In this document: positions 1 to 5,915 of the stretch, piece by piece
How positions within the stretch are numbered: position 1 is the stretch's first letter
Layout: every line of letters begins with the position of its first letter
NCBI GenBank assembly: GCA_007119305.1
Contig: SKPY01000001.1
Coordinates: forward strand, 1-6,340
Direction of reading: 5' to 3'
DNA length: 6,340 nt
Origin: Nitriliruptorales bacterium
GTDB taxonomy: Bacteria; Actinomycetota; Nitriliruptoria; Euzebyales; Egibacteraceae
Notes under the pieces: generated by a model
The model's database searches: none
What the model saw: the letters and a program-made list of their open reading frames with translations, nothing else
What the model was told of the DNA's origin: nothing
Position numbers and translations under genes: made by a program

Positions 1-20
1 AAGCGCGCCGCCGCGGTCAT
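1..20 (-). CDS. Possible start of a further minus-strand gene (partial)
   Basis: On the minus strand an ATG at 20-18 overlaps the TGA stop (19-17) of the preceding gene in the classic ATGA arrangement. The reading frame is open to the window edge and gives only the residues MTAAAR. The upstream gene joins its own predecessor by the same kind of 4-base overlap, so a third coupled gene is likely. Six residues cannot identify a product, and no clear Shine-Dalgarno sequence precedes the ATG, so translation would depend on termination of the upstream gene. The gene is inferred from the junction alone. Confidence 0.4.
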
Positions 21-409
21 GCGAGCCGCGCCACGATCAGGCCGGCGAGCACGAGCGCGCCGGCGACGACGGCGAGGTTGCCCACCCCGCCGCGGTCACG
101 GCGGAACAGCCCCGTGCGGGCGCAGTAGGCGGCGTCGAGCAGCCCGAGGAACGTGAGCATGCCCGCGCTGAGCAGCGCGAGCGCACGCCCGAGCGGCGCC
201 TCGATGACGAGCAGCACCGCCGCGGCGACGAGCAGCACCGCGAGCACGCTGTCGGGCACGACGAAGGCCCGTTCGTGTTCGACGTAGCCGGCCGGCAGCC
301 AGGGCTCGTCGTGCTCGGCGCGCAGCCACGTCACCCAGATGGCCGCGATGGCGAGGGCCGCGACGAGCATGGCCCCGGCGAGCGCCCACACGGTCCCATC
401 GTCGGTCAC
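17..409 (-). CDS. Small four-helix membrane protein of unknown function
   Basis: This 130-residue protein is not one I recognise. Four hydrophobic segments are visible at about residues 8-29, 50-69, 73-92 and 109-129. A polar, acidic and aromatic loop lies between the first two (about 30-48), and an Arg-rich loop (LFRRDR, 101-106) precedes the last. It is therefore probably an integral cytoplasmic-membrane protein. It has no catalytic motif or signal peptidase site that I can see. The start is GTG at 409-407, overlapping the TGA stop of the upstream decarboxylase-like gene as GTGA. There is no strong ribosome binding site, so translation is probably coupled to that gene. The coupling suggests a shared role such as export or membrane anchoring of the product, but this is inference. 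Its own stop overlaps the ATG of a probable next gene. Confidence 0.8.
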   Translation of the reverse strand: MTDDGTVWALAGAMLVAALAIAAIWVTWLRAEHDEPWLPAGYVEHERAFVVPDSVLAVLLVAAAVLLVIEAPLGRALALLSAGMLTFLGLLDAAYCARTGLFRRDRGGVGNLAVVAGALVLAGLIVARLA

Positions 410-1986
410 CGCGCCCGCGCCTGCTCGGCTGCGCCCACCTCCGCCGCGCTCGCCTGCGCCCGTGTGCCGGCGAAGCGCGCGGGCACGACGTCACGGGCGT
501 AGACGTCGTCGACGGCCTCGGCGCGCTTGACCACTTCGGCGTCCGCGCCGTCGACGAGCACCGTCGCCGGGCGCGGCAGGGCGTTGAAGTTCGAGGCGCT
601 GGACTCCTGGTAGGCGCCGGTCTCGAGCAGGGCGATGACGTCGCCCGTGACGACCTCGGGCAGCTCGGCGCCGAGCACGATCTGGTCGGCGAAGCAGGAG
701 TGGCCGACGATGTCGGCGCGCAGCGTCGGCGCTGCGTCGGCCTGTCCGGCCACGACGAAGGGGTGCCGGTTGTGCTCGAACACCCCGCCTGCGAGGAAGA
801 AGTACGTCGTGTCGGTGAGCACCCACGCGTAGGGGATCGGACGCGTCTGGCGCTTGACCGTCTTCACTCGGGCGAGGTGCACGCCGGTGTCGCCGTAGAG
901 GCTGCGGCCGGGCTCGACCTGCAGGCGCACGCCGGCGGTGGCCACGCCCTGGCGGTCGAGCTCGGCGCGCAGGGCACGGGTCGCCGTCACGGCGTAGTCC
1001 TCGATCGACGGGGGCGCCTGCGGCTCGGGGTGGGAGGTCAGGGCCGGCACGATCCGCGCGAGGGCGGCGTGGTAGGCCCGCTCGCCGAGGCCGCGCAGCC
1101 CGACCAGGAACGGGTAGCCGAGCGCGGTGGCGACGAACTCGGCGCGGCTGAACTCCTTGTTGTGCGGGTCGCGGGGGCTCGCCCACCCGCCGCCGATGTC
1201 GAGCTCGGCGGGCCGCCAGCCACCCCATGCCCGGCACAGCTCGCCCACGAGCCGGGCGTAGCGGGTCATGAGCCCCTCCCAGTACCACAGGCTCGGGTGG
1301 TGGCGACCGGCGTGGAAGTGCAGGCCGACCAGCTCGACGTGGGGGGCGGCGAACGCCTCGCGGCCCAGGTCGACGAGGTACTCGGCGGGGATGCCGGACT
1401 TGTAGACCTGGAAGCCGAGGTCGATCGGCACCGACAGCTGGGAGAAGTCGGTGCGGCGCCACAGGTTGGGCAGCGGGGGTTTGACCCGCAGGCGGACGCG
1501 TGCGGTCGCGTCGAGCTCGGCGGCGACCTGCTCGATACGCGCGATCTCGTCGACGTCCTCGACCGTGATGCGCACACCGGCCGCGACGCAGCGCCGCAGG
1601 TGCGCGCGCGTCTTGCCGCCCCCGTTGACCGACACCCGCTCGGGATCGACTCCGGTGCGCAGCACCCCGTCGAGCTCCTCCGACGAGTAGACGTCGGCGC
1701 CTGCGCCCTCGTCCGACAACACGTGCCGGGCGGCGAGGTTCGTGTTCGCTTTGAACGCGGGCAGCACGTCCACAGGGCCATCGGGCCACTCGCGGGCGAA
1801 CGCGGCGGCGAAGCGCCGCACGTTGCGGCGCAGCTGCGCCTCGCTGAGCACGAACAGCGGCGTGCCGAACCGCTCGGCGAGCGCGACCGTGTCGCAGTCC
1901 TCGACGAACAGCCGGCCCTGGCGCACCGACAGGCAGTCGGCGTCGCGGTGCGGGTGGGCAACGGGAGCGCGGCGCGAGCGTGTCAT
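406..1986 (-). CDS. Fold-type III PLP enzyme, Orn/DAP/Arg decarboxylase 2 family, substrate unknown
   Basis: The 526-residue cytoplasmic protein has the alanine-racemase-like barrel followed by a beta domain. Family landmarks in order are: PAFKAN, with the PLP-binding lysine at K79; HFHAG at 223-227; the GGG phosphate loop at 265-267; EPGR at 358-361; GHSCFADQ at 428-435, with the catalytic Cys at C431 and D434; and GAYQ at 457-460 followed by FN at 467-468. All residues needed for PLP chemistry are present, so it is probably an active amino-acid decarboxylase or a close relative. Several features argue against ordinary diaminopimelate decarboxylase (LysA). The CES-x-D substrate motif is C-F-A-D, HxGS is H-A-G-R followed by HH and an aromatic stretch (WYW), and about 90 residues separate GGG from EPGR. 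The usual LysA length is about 420-470 aa. The C-terminus (508-526) is an Ala-rich tail. The ATG at 1986 has GGAAG at 1996-2000, 9 bases upstream, which supports this start. The gene overlaps the downstream membrane-protein gene by 4 bases. A 167-base structured gap precedes it, so it may have its own promoter or a regulated leader. Confidence 0.88.
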   Translation of the reverse strand: MTRSRRAPVAHPHRDADCLSVRQGRLFVEDCDTVALAERFGTPLFVLSEAQLRRNVRRFAAAFAREWPDGPVDVLPAFKANTNLAARHVLSDEGAGADVYSSEELDGVLRTGVDPERVSVNGGGKTRAHLRRCVAAGVRITVEDVDEIARIEQVAAELDATARVRLRVKPPLPNLWRRTDFSQLSVPIDLGFQVYKSGIPAEYLVDLGREAFAAPHVELVGLHFHAGRHHPSLWYWEGLMTRYARLVGELCRAWGGWRPAELDIGGGWASPRDPHNKEFSRAEFVATALGYPFLVGLRGLGERAYHAALARIVPALTSHPEPQAPPSIEDYAVTATRALRAELDRQGVATAGVRLQVEPGRSLYGDTGVHLARVKTVKRQTRPIPYAWVLTDTTYFFLAGGVFEHNRHPFVVAGQADAAPTLRADIVGHSCFADQIVLGAELPEVVTGDVIALLETGAYQESSASNFNALPRPATVLVDGADAEVVKRAEAVDDVYARDVVPARFAGTRAQASAAEVGAAEQARAR

Positions 1987-1995
1987 GGTCGGTCA

Positions 1996-2000
1996 CTTCC
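1996..2000 (-). promoter_or_regulatory. Ribosome binding site of the decarboxylase-like gene
   Basis: GGAAG on the minus strand sits 9 bases before the ATG at 1986. It is part of CTTCGGAAG, which could form a weak 3-base-pair stem over the site. It supports the assigned start. Confidence 0.5.
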
Positions 2001-2037
2001 GAAGCGCTGGGGGACGGGTGTTCACCCCAAGCGTGCA

Positions 2038-2108
2038 GGCCCGCGGTGTCCTGCACCACGGGCCACAGGTCCCGCGCTCGCGGGGACCTTCGGCCGGTGC
2101 CCCCGGCC
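2038..2108 (-). other. Three tandem hairpins in the leader/intergenic region upstream of the decarboxylase-like gene
   Basis: Read on the minus strand, three hairpins follow one another with exactly 3 bases between them (GAA, then TGT). The first (2108-2092) has a perfect 6-bp GGCCGG/CCGGCC stem with a 5-base loop. The second (2088-2068) has an 8-bp stem with one bulged C and a GAGC tetraloop. The third (2064-2038) has 11 pairs with a CAGGA loop. One of its pairs is G-U on the minus-strand RNA but would be a C-A mismatch on the plus strand, which favours function in minus-strand RNA. No T-tract follows. The element could end nadE-operon transcription without a U-run, insulate the downstream gene, or act as a regulatory leader. 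It begins 46 bases after the upstream stop and ends 51 bases before the downstream start codon. Confidence 0.55.
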
Positions 2109-2111
2109 GCA

Positions 2112-2151
2112 GCAGCAGCGTCCGGCGTGGCAGGGCAGCAGCTTCCGGCGT
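2112..2151. repeat. Pair of 17-base direct repeats, 23-base period
   Basis: Plus-strand copies are GCAGCAGCGTCCGGCGT (2112-2128) and GCAGCAGCTTCCGGCGT (2135-2151). They are identical at 16 of 17 positions and separated by GGCAGG. They lie entirely between the stop of the DUF4267-like gene and the tandem hairpins, so coding constraint does not explain them. A spacing of 23 bases is close to two helical turns, as seen for direct-repeat operators. A simple local duplication is the alternative. Confidence 0.5.
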
Positions 2152-2153
2152 TG

Positions 2154-2522
2154 CTAGCGCTCGCGTGCAACCAGCCCGAGGGCGATCGCGGCCGCGGCGG
2201 TGAGCCCGGTCATGACGGCCGCGCGCTTCGGCAGGTAGCCGCGGATGCCGCCCCCCAGCGACGCCAGGGCGTCGGCGGCGTCGAGGGCGATCCCGTAGCC
2301 GAGCCAGCGGTCGAGCTCGGCGTCGTCGCCGTCGAGCAGCACGGCGCCGATCGCGACGTTGCGCGCGCCGAACAGCCGCGCGACGTACGGGGTCGCCGGG
2401 TTCTCGGCTGGGTCCAGGCCGAACAGCCGGGCGGTCTGGCGGGGTGCGAGCCACACCGCCGAGCCGATCGCGAGCCGGAGTCCGGTCAGCGTCTGGCGTG
2501 CCTGGGACGGGGTCAGTTCCAC
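2154..2522 (-). CDS. Small DUF4267-like membrane protein
   Basis: The 122-residue protein has hydrophobic segments at roughly residues 12-26, 54-64, 75-91 and 102-118. It also has the sequence RLFGARNVAIGAVLL (49-63), which resembles the R-x-FGaRd-x-x-lG signature I associate with DUF4267-type proteins. These are uncharacterised small membrane proteins common in actinobacteria, and the assignment is from memory without a profile search. A second landmark is the acidic pair of aspartates in IALDAADAL (78-86). The start is GTG at 2522. GAGGAG at 2529-2534 is 6 bases upstream, and the frame is closed by a TGA a few codons further upstream, so no other start is possible. It follows the nadE stop by 44 bases with no obvious terminator between, so the two genes are probably cotranscribed. 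A functional link to NAD synthesis is not shown by the sequence. Confidence 0.8.
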   Translation of the reverse strand: MELTPSQARQTLTGLRLAIGSAVWLAPRQTARLFGLDPAENPATPYVARLFGARNVAIGAVLLDGDDAELDRWLGYGIALDAADALASLGGGIRGYLPKRAAVMTGLTAAAAIALGLVARER

Positions 2523-2528
2523 GGTCTG

Positions 2529-2534
2529 CTCCTC
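2529..2534 (-). promoter_or_regulatory. Ribosome binding site of the DUF4267-like gene
   Basis: GAGGAG on the minus strand is 6 bases before the GTG at 2522. It is the best Shine-Dalgarno match in the left half of the window and fixes this non-ATG start. Confidence 0.6.
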
Positions 2535-2566
2535 GGTTCGCGGTCAACATGCGGCCAACAAGCTGC

Positions 2567-4372
2567 TCAGCCTTCGAGCCAGTCGTCGTCGGACGGGGCG
2601 AAGCGGCGGGTGCGCGCGGTGTCGTCCACCGCGCGCCAGTCGTGTCCGAGCGGCATCCGCCGGTCGCGCCCGAACGCCCGGGAGGTCACCTTCACGCCCG
2701 GGGGCATCTGCCGGCGCGACGCCTCGTTGCGCTCGACGAGGTCGACGATGCGTGCGACGACAGCGGCGTCGAAGCCCCGGGCCGCGATCTCGCTGGGGGA
2801 CTCGGCGCGCTCGAGGAAGCGCTCGAGGATCGCGTCGACGGTGGCGTAGCTCGCCGGGACCTCCCGGTCCGGCCGGTCGGGCGCGCGCTCCGCCGACGGG
2901 GGCTTGTCGCGGATGGCGGCCGGGACGACCTCCGGGCCCGCGACCCAGCCGCGCTGGTGCGCCACGTCCACAGGCAGCGCGCTGCGCCAGTCGCAGAGCG
3001 CGTAGACGAGCGTCTTGGGCACGTCGCGCAGGACGGCGAACCCGCCGGCGGCGTCGCCCCCGAGCGTCCCGTAGCCCAGCGCGGTCTCGGTCTTGTTGCC
3101 CGTCGGGAGCACGACACCGTCGCTGCGTGCGGCGACGCCGAGCAGGAACGTGCCCCGGGCCCGGGCGAGCACGTCGTCGTCGCTCGGGTCGCCGCCCGCG
3201 AGCTCGGCCAGCGCGGCGACCTGCGGCTCGTGCGCGGCGCTGACGTCGACGACGTCGTGGCGGATCCCGAGGCGCTTCGCGAGCTCGGCGGCGTCGTCGG
3301 TCGCGGCGGGCGGGCTGGCCGGGCCGGGCAGGGTGATGCCCCACACCCGGTCGGGTCCCAGCGCGTCGGCTGCGAGGGTCGCGACGAGCCCCGAGTCGAT
3401 GCCGCCCGACAGGCCGACCACCACGGTGCTGTGCCCGTGGTTGGCGCAGTAGTCGGCGAGGCTGCGCACGAGTGCGGTGTAGACCTCCTCGAGGTCCGCG
3501 AGCGGCGCGCGTGCCGTGGGCGCCTCGAGGGCCGGGCGAACCGCGCGCGGCGCTGGGCGGCAGACGAACGTGGAGCGCCGGGACGCCGGCGCGTGATGGG
3601 CGAGGTCGAGGTCGAGCGCGAGCCGGTCCTGCGTGAACGCCGCACCGCGGGCGAGCACCGCCCCGCGCGCGTCGGTCACGAGCGAGCCGCCGTCGAAGAC
3701 GACCTCGTCGTGGCCGCCGACGAGGTTGCAGTAGGCGACCGGAACCCCGCAGCGCGCCGCCGTGTCCGTCACGATGTGCTCGCGCTCGGCGACCTTGCCG
3801 CGGTGGAACGGAGAGGCGTTCGCAACGAACAGCGCCTGCGCCCCGTCGGCGGCCTGCGCGTCCGCGAGCTCCGGACGCCACACGTCCTCGCACACGAGCA
3901 CGCCGACCTCGGCGTGGCGCACCCGCCACGTCCCGCCCCGGCGGGTGCCGGGGGCGAAGTAGCGCCGTTCGTCGAAGACCCCGTAGTTGGGCAGCAGGAC
4001 CTTGTGGTAGCGGTCCCGCACCTGACCCTGCCACAGCAGCGCGACCGCGTTGGCGAAGGTGCGCGGGGTCGCGTCGGTGTCGGCGCGTGCGGGGACCGGG
4101 TCGACGAACCCGACGACCGTCACGCAGTCACGTGCGTGGCCCGCAAGGTCGGTGAGGGCATCGAGGTTGTGCTCCACGAAGCCCGAGAGGTGCAGCAGAT
4201 CCTCCGGCGGGTAGCCCGTGAGCGCGAGCTCAGGGAGCACGAGGACGTCCGCACCGATCTCCTCGGCCCAGTCCATCTCCTCGGCGATCCGGTGGGCGTT
4301 GCCGCCGATGTCGCCGATGGGCACCTGCAGCTGCGCGAGCGCCACGCGCATGCGTCCGGCAGCGTTGTCCAC
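2567..4372 (-). CDS. nadE: Glutamine-dependent NAD+ synthetase
   Basis: This cytoplasmic enzyme makes NAD+ from deamido-NAD+ (nicotinate adenine dinucleotide), ATP and glutamine, the last step of NAD synthesis. Numbered from the upstream GTG at 4384, the N-terminal nitrilase-like glutaminase domain (about 12-265) has a complete E52 / K128 / C165 triad. These lie in PELALTGYPPEDLL, HKVLLPNYGVFDERRYF and CEDVW. The C-terminal synthetase domain has the ATP pyrophosphatase loop SGGIDS at 326-331, TGNKTE at 428-433, DVPKTLVY at 454-461, KPPSAE at 494-499 and PPGVK...FGRDRRMPL at 561-579. At about 600 aa it is the compact bacterial type, shorter than the roughly 680-aa mycobacterial enzyme. I place the start at GTG 4372 because GGAG at 4379-4382 is 6 bases upstream. 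GTG 4384 has no convincing site, and ATG 4351 also remains possible. The segment after the ATP loop (LPGPASPPAAT, 352-362) departs from the usual MPS-x-YSS motif. A DUF4267-like gene follows after 44 bases. Confidence 0.96.
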   Translation of the reverse strand: MDNAAGRMRVALAQLQVPIGDIGGNAHRIAEEMDWAEEIGADVLVLPELALTGYPPEDLLHLSGFVEHNLDALTDLAGHARDCVTVVGFVDPVPARADTDATPRTFANAVALLWQGQVRDRYHKVLLPNYGVFDERRYFAPGTRRGGTWRVRHAEVGVLVCEDVWRPELADAQAADGAQALFVANASPFHRGKVAEREHIVTDTAARCGVPVAYCNLVGGHDEVVFDGGSLVTDARGAVLARGAAFTQDRLALDLDLAHHAPASRRSTFVCRPAPRAVRPALEAPTARAPLADLEEVYTALVRSLADYCANHGHSTVVVGLSGGIDSGLVATLAADALGPDRVWGITLPGPASPPAATDDAAELAKRLGIRHDVVDVSAAHEPQVAALAELAGGDPSDDDVLARARGTFLLGVAARSDGVVLPTGNKTETALGYGTLGGDAAGGFAVLRDVPKTLVYALCDWRSALPVDVAHQRGWVAGPEVVPAAIRDKPPSAERAPDRPDREVPASYATVDAILERFLERAESPSEIAARGFDAAVVARIVDLVERNEASRRQMPPGVKVTSRAFGRDRRMPLGHDWRAVDDTARTRRFAPSDDDWLEG

Positions 4373-4378
4373 GGTTGG

Positions 4379-4382
4379 CTCC
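4379..4382 (-). promoter_or_regulatory. Ribosome binding site deciding the nadE start
   Basis: Minus-strand GGAG stands 6 bases before the GTG at 4372. The codons upstream of it (GTG at 4384) have only a poorly spaced TAAGG about 22 bases away. This favours 4372 as the initiation codon over 4384. Confidence 0.45.
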
Positions 4383-4416
4383 ACTCATCGCGTGCACCGC
4401 AAGCCTTACCCGCCCC

Positions 4417-4501
4417 GGGCCGGCCCCGCACCACCCTCTCCGCCGCGGGCCGCCGGCGGGGTCGGCCCTTCGTCGCTGCGGGTGAGGGCCGTTCGACCCC
4501 G
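4417..4501 (+). other. Two mutually exclusive stems in the divergent intergenic region
   Basis: The segment 4456-4468 can pair with 4417-4429 over 13 positions, of which one is a G-U wobble on the plus strand. Alternatively its part 4457-4464 pairs perfectly with 4494-4501, continued by 4465-4469 pairing with 4485-4489 to give 13 pairs and an internal bulge. The two folds share the central arm, so only one can form. Such geometry occurs in attenuators and riboswitches. In GC-rich DNA long stems also arise by chance, and no transcript start is known here. Confidence 0.35.
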
Positions 4502-4593
4502 TTTCGCGTCCCAGCAGGATGACAGGGGTGGGCCTTCCTGAGAAAGTGGACCTGTCCGACGGGGCGTGCCGGTGCGCTGGCCGCCGAGACGGT

Positions 4594-4598
4594 AGGAG
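4594..4598 (+). promoter_or_regulatory. Ribosome binding site of the solute-binding protein gene
   Basis: AGGAG is 5 bases before the ATG at 4604. It is a strong, well-spaced site that fixes the start of the lipoprotein. Confidence 0.65.
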
Positions 4599-4603
4599 AG
4601 ACC

Positions 4604-5905
4604 ATGTTGCGCCTGCTGCGTCACCCGCTCGCCATCGTTGCAGCCGTCGCGCTGCTCGCGGTCGCCTGTGAGGATCCGGACGAGCGGCCCGAGGTGGGCG
4701 ACCCCGCGGGCGAAGCCGGCGAGGTCACCATCATGAGCGCGCTGTCGGACCCCGAGGCGGAGATGATGCTCTCGACGCTGGAGGAGTGGGCGGACGAGCA
4801 GGACATCCGCATCGTCCACGACCGGGTGCTCGACTTCGAGCGGGTCATCTGGGACCGCGTGGACGCCGGGGACCCGCCCGACATCGCCCTCTACCCCCAG
4901 CCGGGGCTGCTGCGCGACATGGCCGAGCATGTACGCAACCTCGACGAGGTCCTCGACGCCGATGCGGTCCGCGACAGCCTCCTGCCGGATCTGTACGAGC
5001 TCGGCGAGTTCGAGGGCGAGACGCTCGGGGTGCTGTACCGGCTGAACCTGAAGAGCCTCGTCTGGTACCCGGTCCCCGAGTTCGCGGACGCCGGCTACGA
5101 GGTCCCGGAGTCGTGGGACGAGCTGCTCGCGCTGACCGACGAGATCGCTGCGGACGACACCACCCCCTGGTGCATCGGCATGGAGGCCCACGTCTCGACC
5201 GGGTGGGTCGCCACCGACTGGATCGAGGACCTGCTGCTGCGCACCCAGCCCGTCGAGGTCTACGACGCCTGGGTCGAGGGCGAGCTTCCGTTCGACTCGC
5301 CCGAGGTCCGCGAGGTCGCCGAGATGATGGCCGAGATCTGGTTCGAGCCCGACTACGTCTTCGGCGGCACCGACTACATCGTGACCACGAACTTCGGCAC
5401 GGCAGTGGAGCCGATGTTCGAGGACCCGCCCGAGTGCGTCCTGCACCGCCAGGCCCAGTTCATCGAGGCGTTCTTCCCCGAGGACATCCAGGACGACCCG
5501 GCAGCGCACGCCGACTTCTTCATCTTCCCCGAGGTGGACCCGGAGCACGGCACGCCGGCGCTCATCGCCGGTGACCTCGTGGCCCTGCTCACCGACAACC
5601 CCGCCGCCGAGGAGGTCATCACCCACCTCACCACCATGGAGGCCGGAGAGCCGTGGGCGCGCGCCGGCGCGTTCCTGTCGCCCCACGAGGACTTCGACGT
5701 CGACCTGTACCCGACCGAGTTCGCCCGGCGTCAGGCGGCCTTCCTCGAGGAGGCCCCCCACGTGCGCTTCGACGGCTCCGACATGATGCCGTCGATCGTC
5801 GGGACGGTCGTGTTCTGGGAGGCGATGACCGAGTGGGTCAACGGCGACATCGACCTCGACGCCGCCCTCCAGCGCATCGACGACGCCTGGCCCGACGACG
5901 ACTGA
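4604..5905 (+). CDS. AglE-like alpha-glucoside ABC transporter solute-binding lipoprotein (family 1)
   Basis: The 433-residue precursor begins with a basic, hydrophobic lipoprotein signal (MLRLLR, then residues 8-20) and a lipobox ending AVAC, with C22 as the likely lipidated residue. A Glu/Asp/Pro-rich linker follows. The mature part resembles the alpha-glucoside binding proteins of the AglE group. Landmarks are PWCIG (188-192), TGWVATDWIEDLLLRT (199-214), YDAWVEGELPF (220-230), PPEC with C278, GEPWARAGAFLSP (338-350) and RFDGSDMMP (378-386). C190 and C278 could form a disulfide. The expected role is capture of an alpha-glucoside (maltose, sucrose or trehalose type) outside the membrane for a MalF/MalG-type permease, but the ligand is unproven. 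The protein is extremely acidic: 99 Asp+Glu against 19 Arg and 1 Lys by hand count. It is the first plus-strand gene after a divergent promoter region. No permease gene follows; a hairpin and an MFS gene come next, so its membrane partners must be encoded elsewhere or be missing. Confidence 0.88.
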   Translation: MLRLLRHPLAIVAAVALLAVACEDPDERPEVGDPAGEAGEVTIMSALSDPEAEMMLSTLEEWADEQDIRIVHDRVLDFERVIWDRVDAGDPPDIALYPQPGLLRDMAEHVRNLDEVLDADAVRDSLLPDLYELGEFEGETLGVLYRLNLKSLVWYPVPEFADAGYEVPESWDELLALTDEIAADDTTPWCIGMEAHVSTGWVATDWIEDLLLRTQPVEVYDAWVEGELPFDSPEVREVAEMMAEIWFEPDYVFGGTDYIVTTNFGTAVEPMFEDPPECVLHRQAQFIEAFFPEDIQDDPAAHADFFIFPEVDPEHGTPALIAGDLVALLTDNPAAEEVITHLTTMEAGEPWARAGAFLSPHEDFDVDLYPTEFARRQAAFLEEAPHVRFDGSDMMPSIVGTVVFWEAMTEWVNGDIDLDAALQRIDDAWPDDD

Positions 5906-5915
5906 CCTGCGCGCC

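Larger units (their letters stand above)
4373..4603. promoter_or_regulatory. Divergent intergenic region between nadE and the sugar-binding lipoprotein gene
   Basis: This 231-base stretch separates two outward-facing genes and must hold both promoters. Two alternative stems lie at 4417-4501 and are listed separately. A weak plus-strand promoter candidate is TTCGAC at 4492-4497, then 17 bases, then CAGGAT at 4515-4520, which is close to the actinobacterial TAGGAT type of -10 box. The -35 match is poor. A short inverted repeat GACAGG (4521-4526) / CCTGTC (4551-4556) and the small palindrome GGACCTGTCC (4548-4557) lie just downstream of it and could be operator half-sites. I see no convincing nadE promoter. 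Confidence 0.4.

Noticed and set aside
406..1986. Naming the PLP enzyme lysA
   Set aside because: The CES-x-D and HxGS motifs are not present and the protein is long with an insertion, so a firm diaminopimelate decarboxylase call would overstate the evidence.
2022..2066. 14-codon minus-strand leader-peptide candidate inside the third hairpin
   Set aside because: It starts with GTG without a convincing ribosome binding site and has no run of a regulatory amino acid, so attenuation by a leader peptide is not supported.
2111..2151. CRISPR-like repeat array
   Set aside because: There are only two copies with a 6-base spacer and no palindromic repeat or cas gene, so this is a direct repeat pair and not a CRISPR.
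700..2157. Plus-strand open frame of 485 codons antisense to the PLP enzyme gene
   Set aside because: Antisense open frames are expected in very GC-rich coding DNA. The composition is unstructured and no motif or ribosome binding site supports it.
491..2170. Long minus-strand open frame (559 codons) overlapping the PLP enzyme gene
   Set aside because: It is very rich in Arg, Ala and Pro with no recognisable motif, and lies in a shifted frame over a gene with intact family motifs. It is a GC-bias shadow.
1993..2550. Minus-strand frame from an ATG just after nadE
   Set aside because: It is out of frame with the DUF4267-like gene, which has the far better ribosome binding site and hydrophobic segments. 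This frame is an Arg/Pro-rich shadow.
2444..4522. Plus-strand open frame of 692 codons antisense to nadE
   Set aside because: It spans the nadE gene, the gap and part of the DUF4267-like gene in antisense. It has low-complexity Arg/Ala/Gly/Val composition and no family signature.
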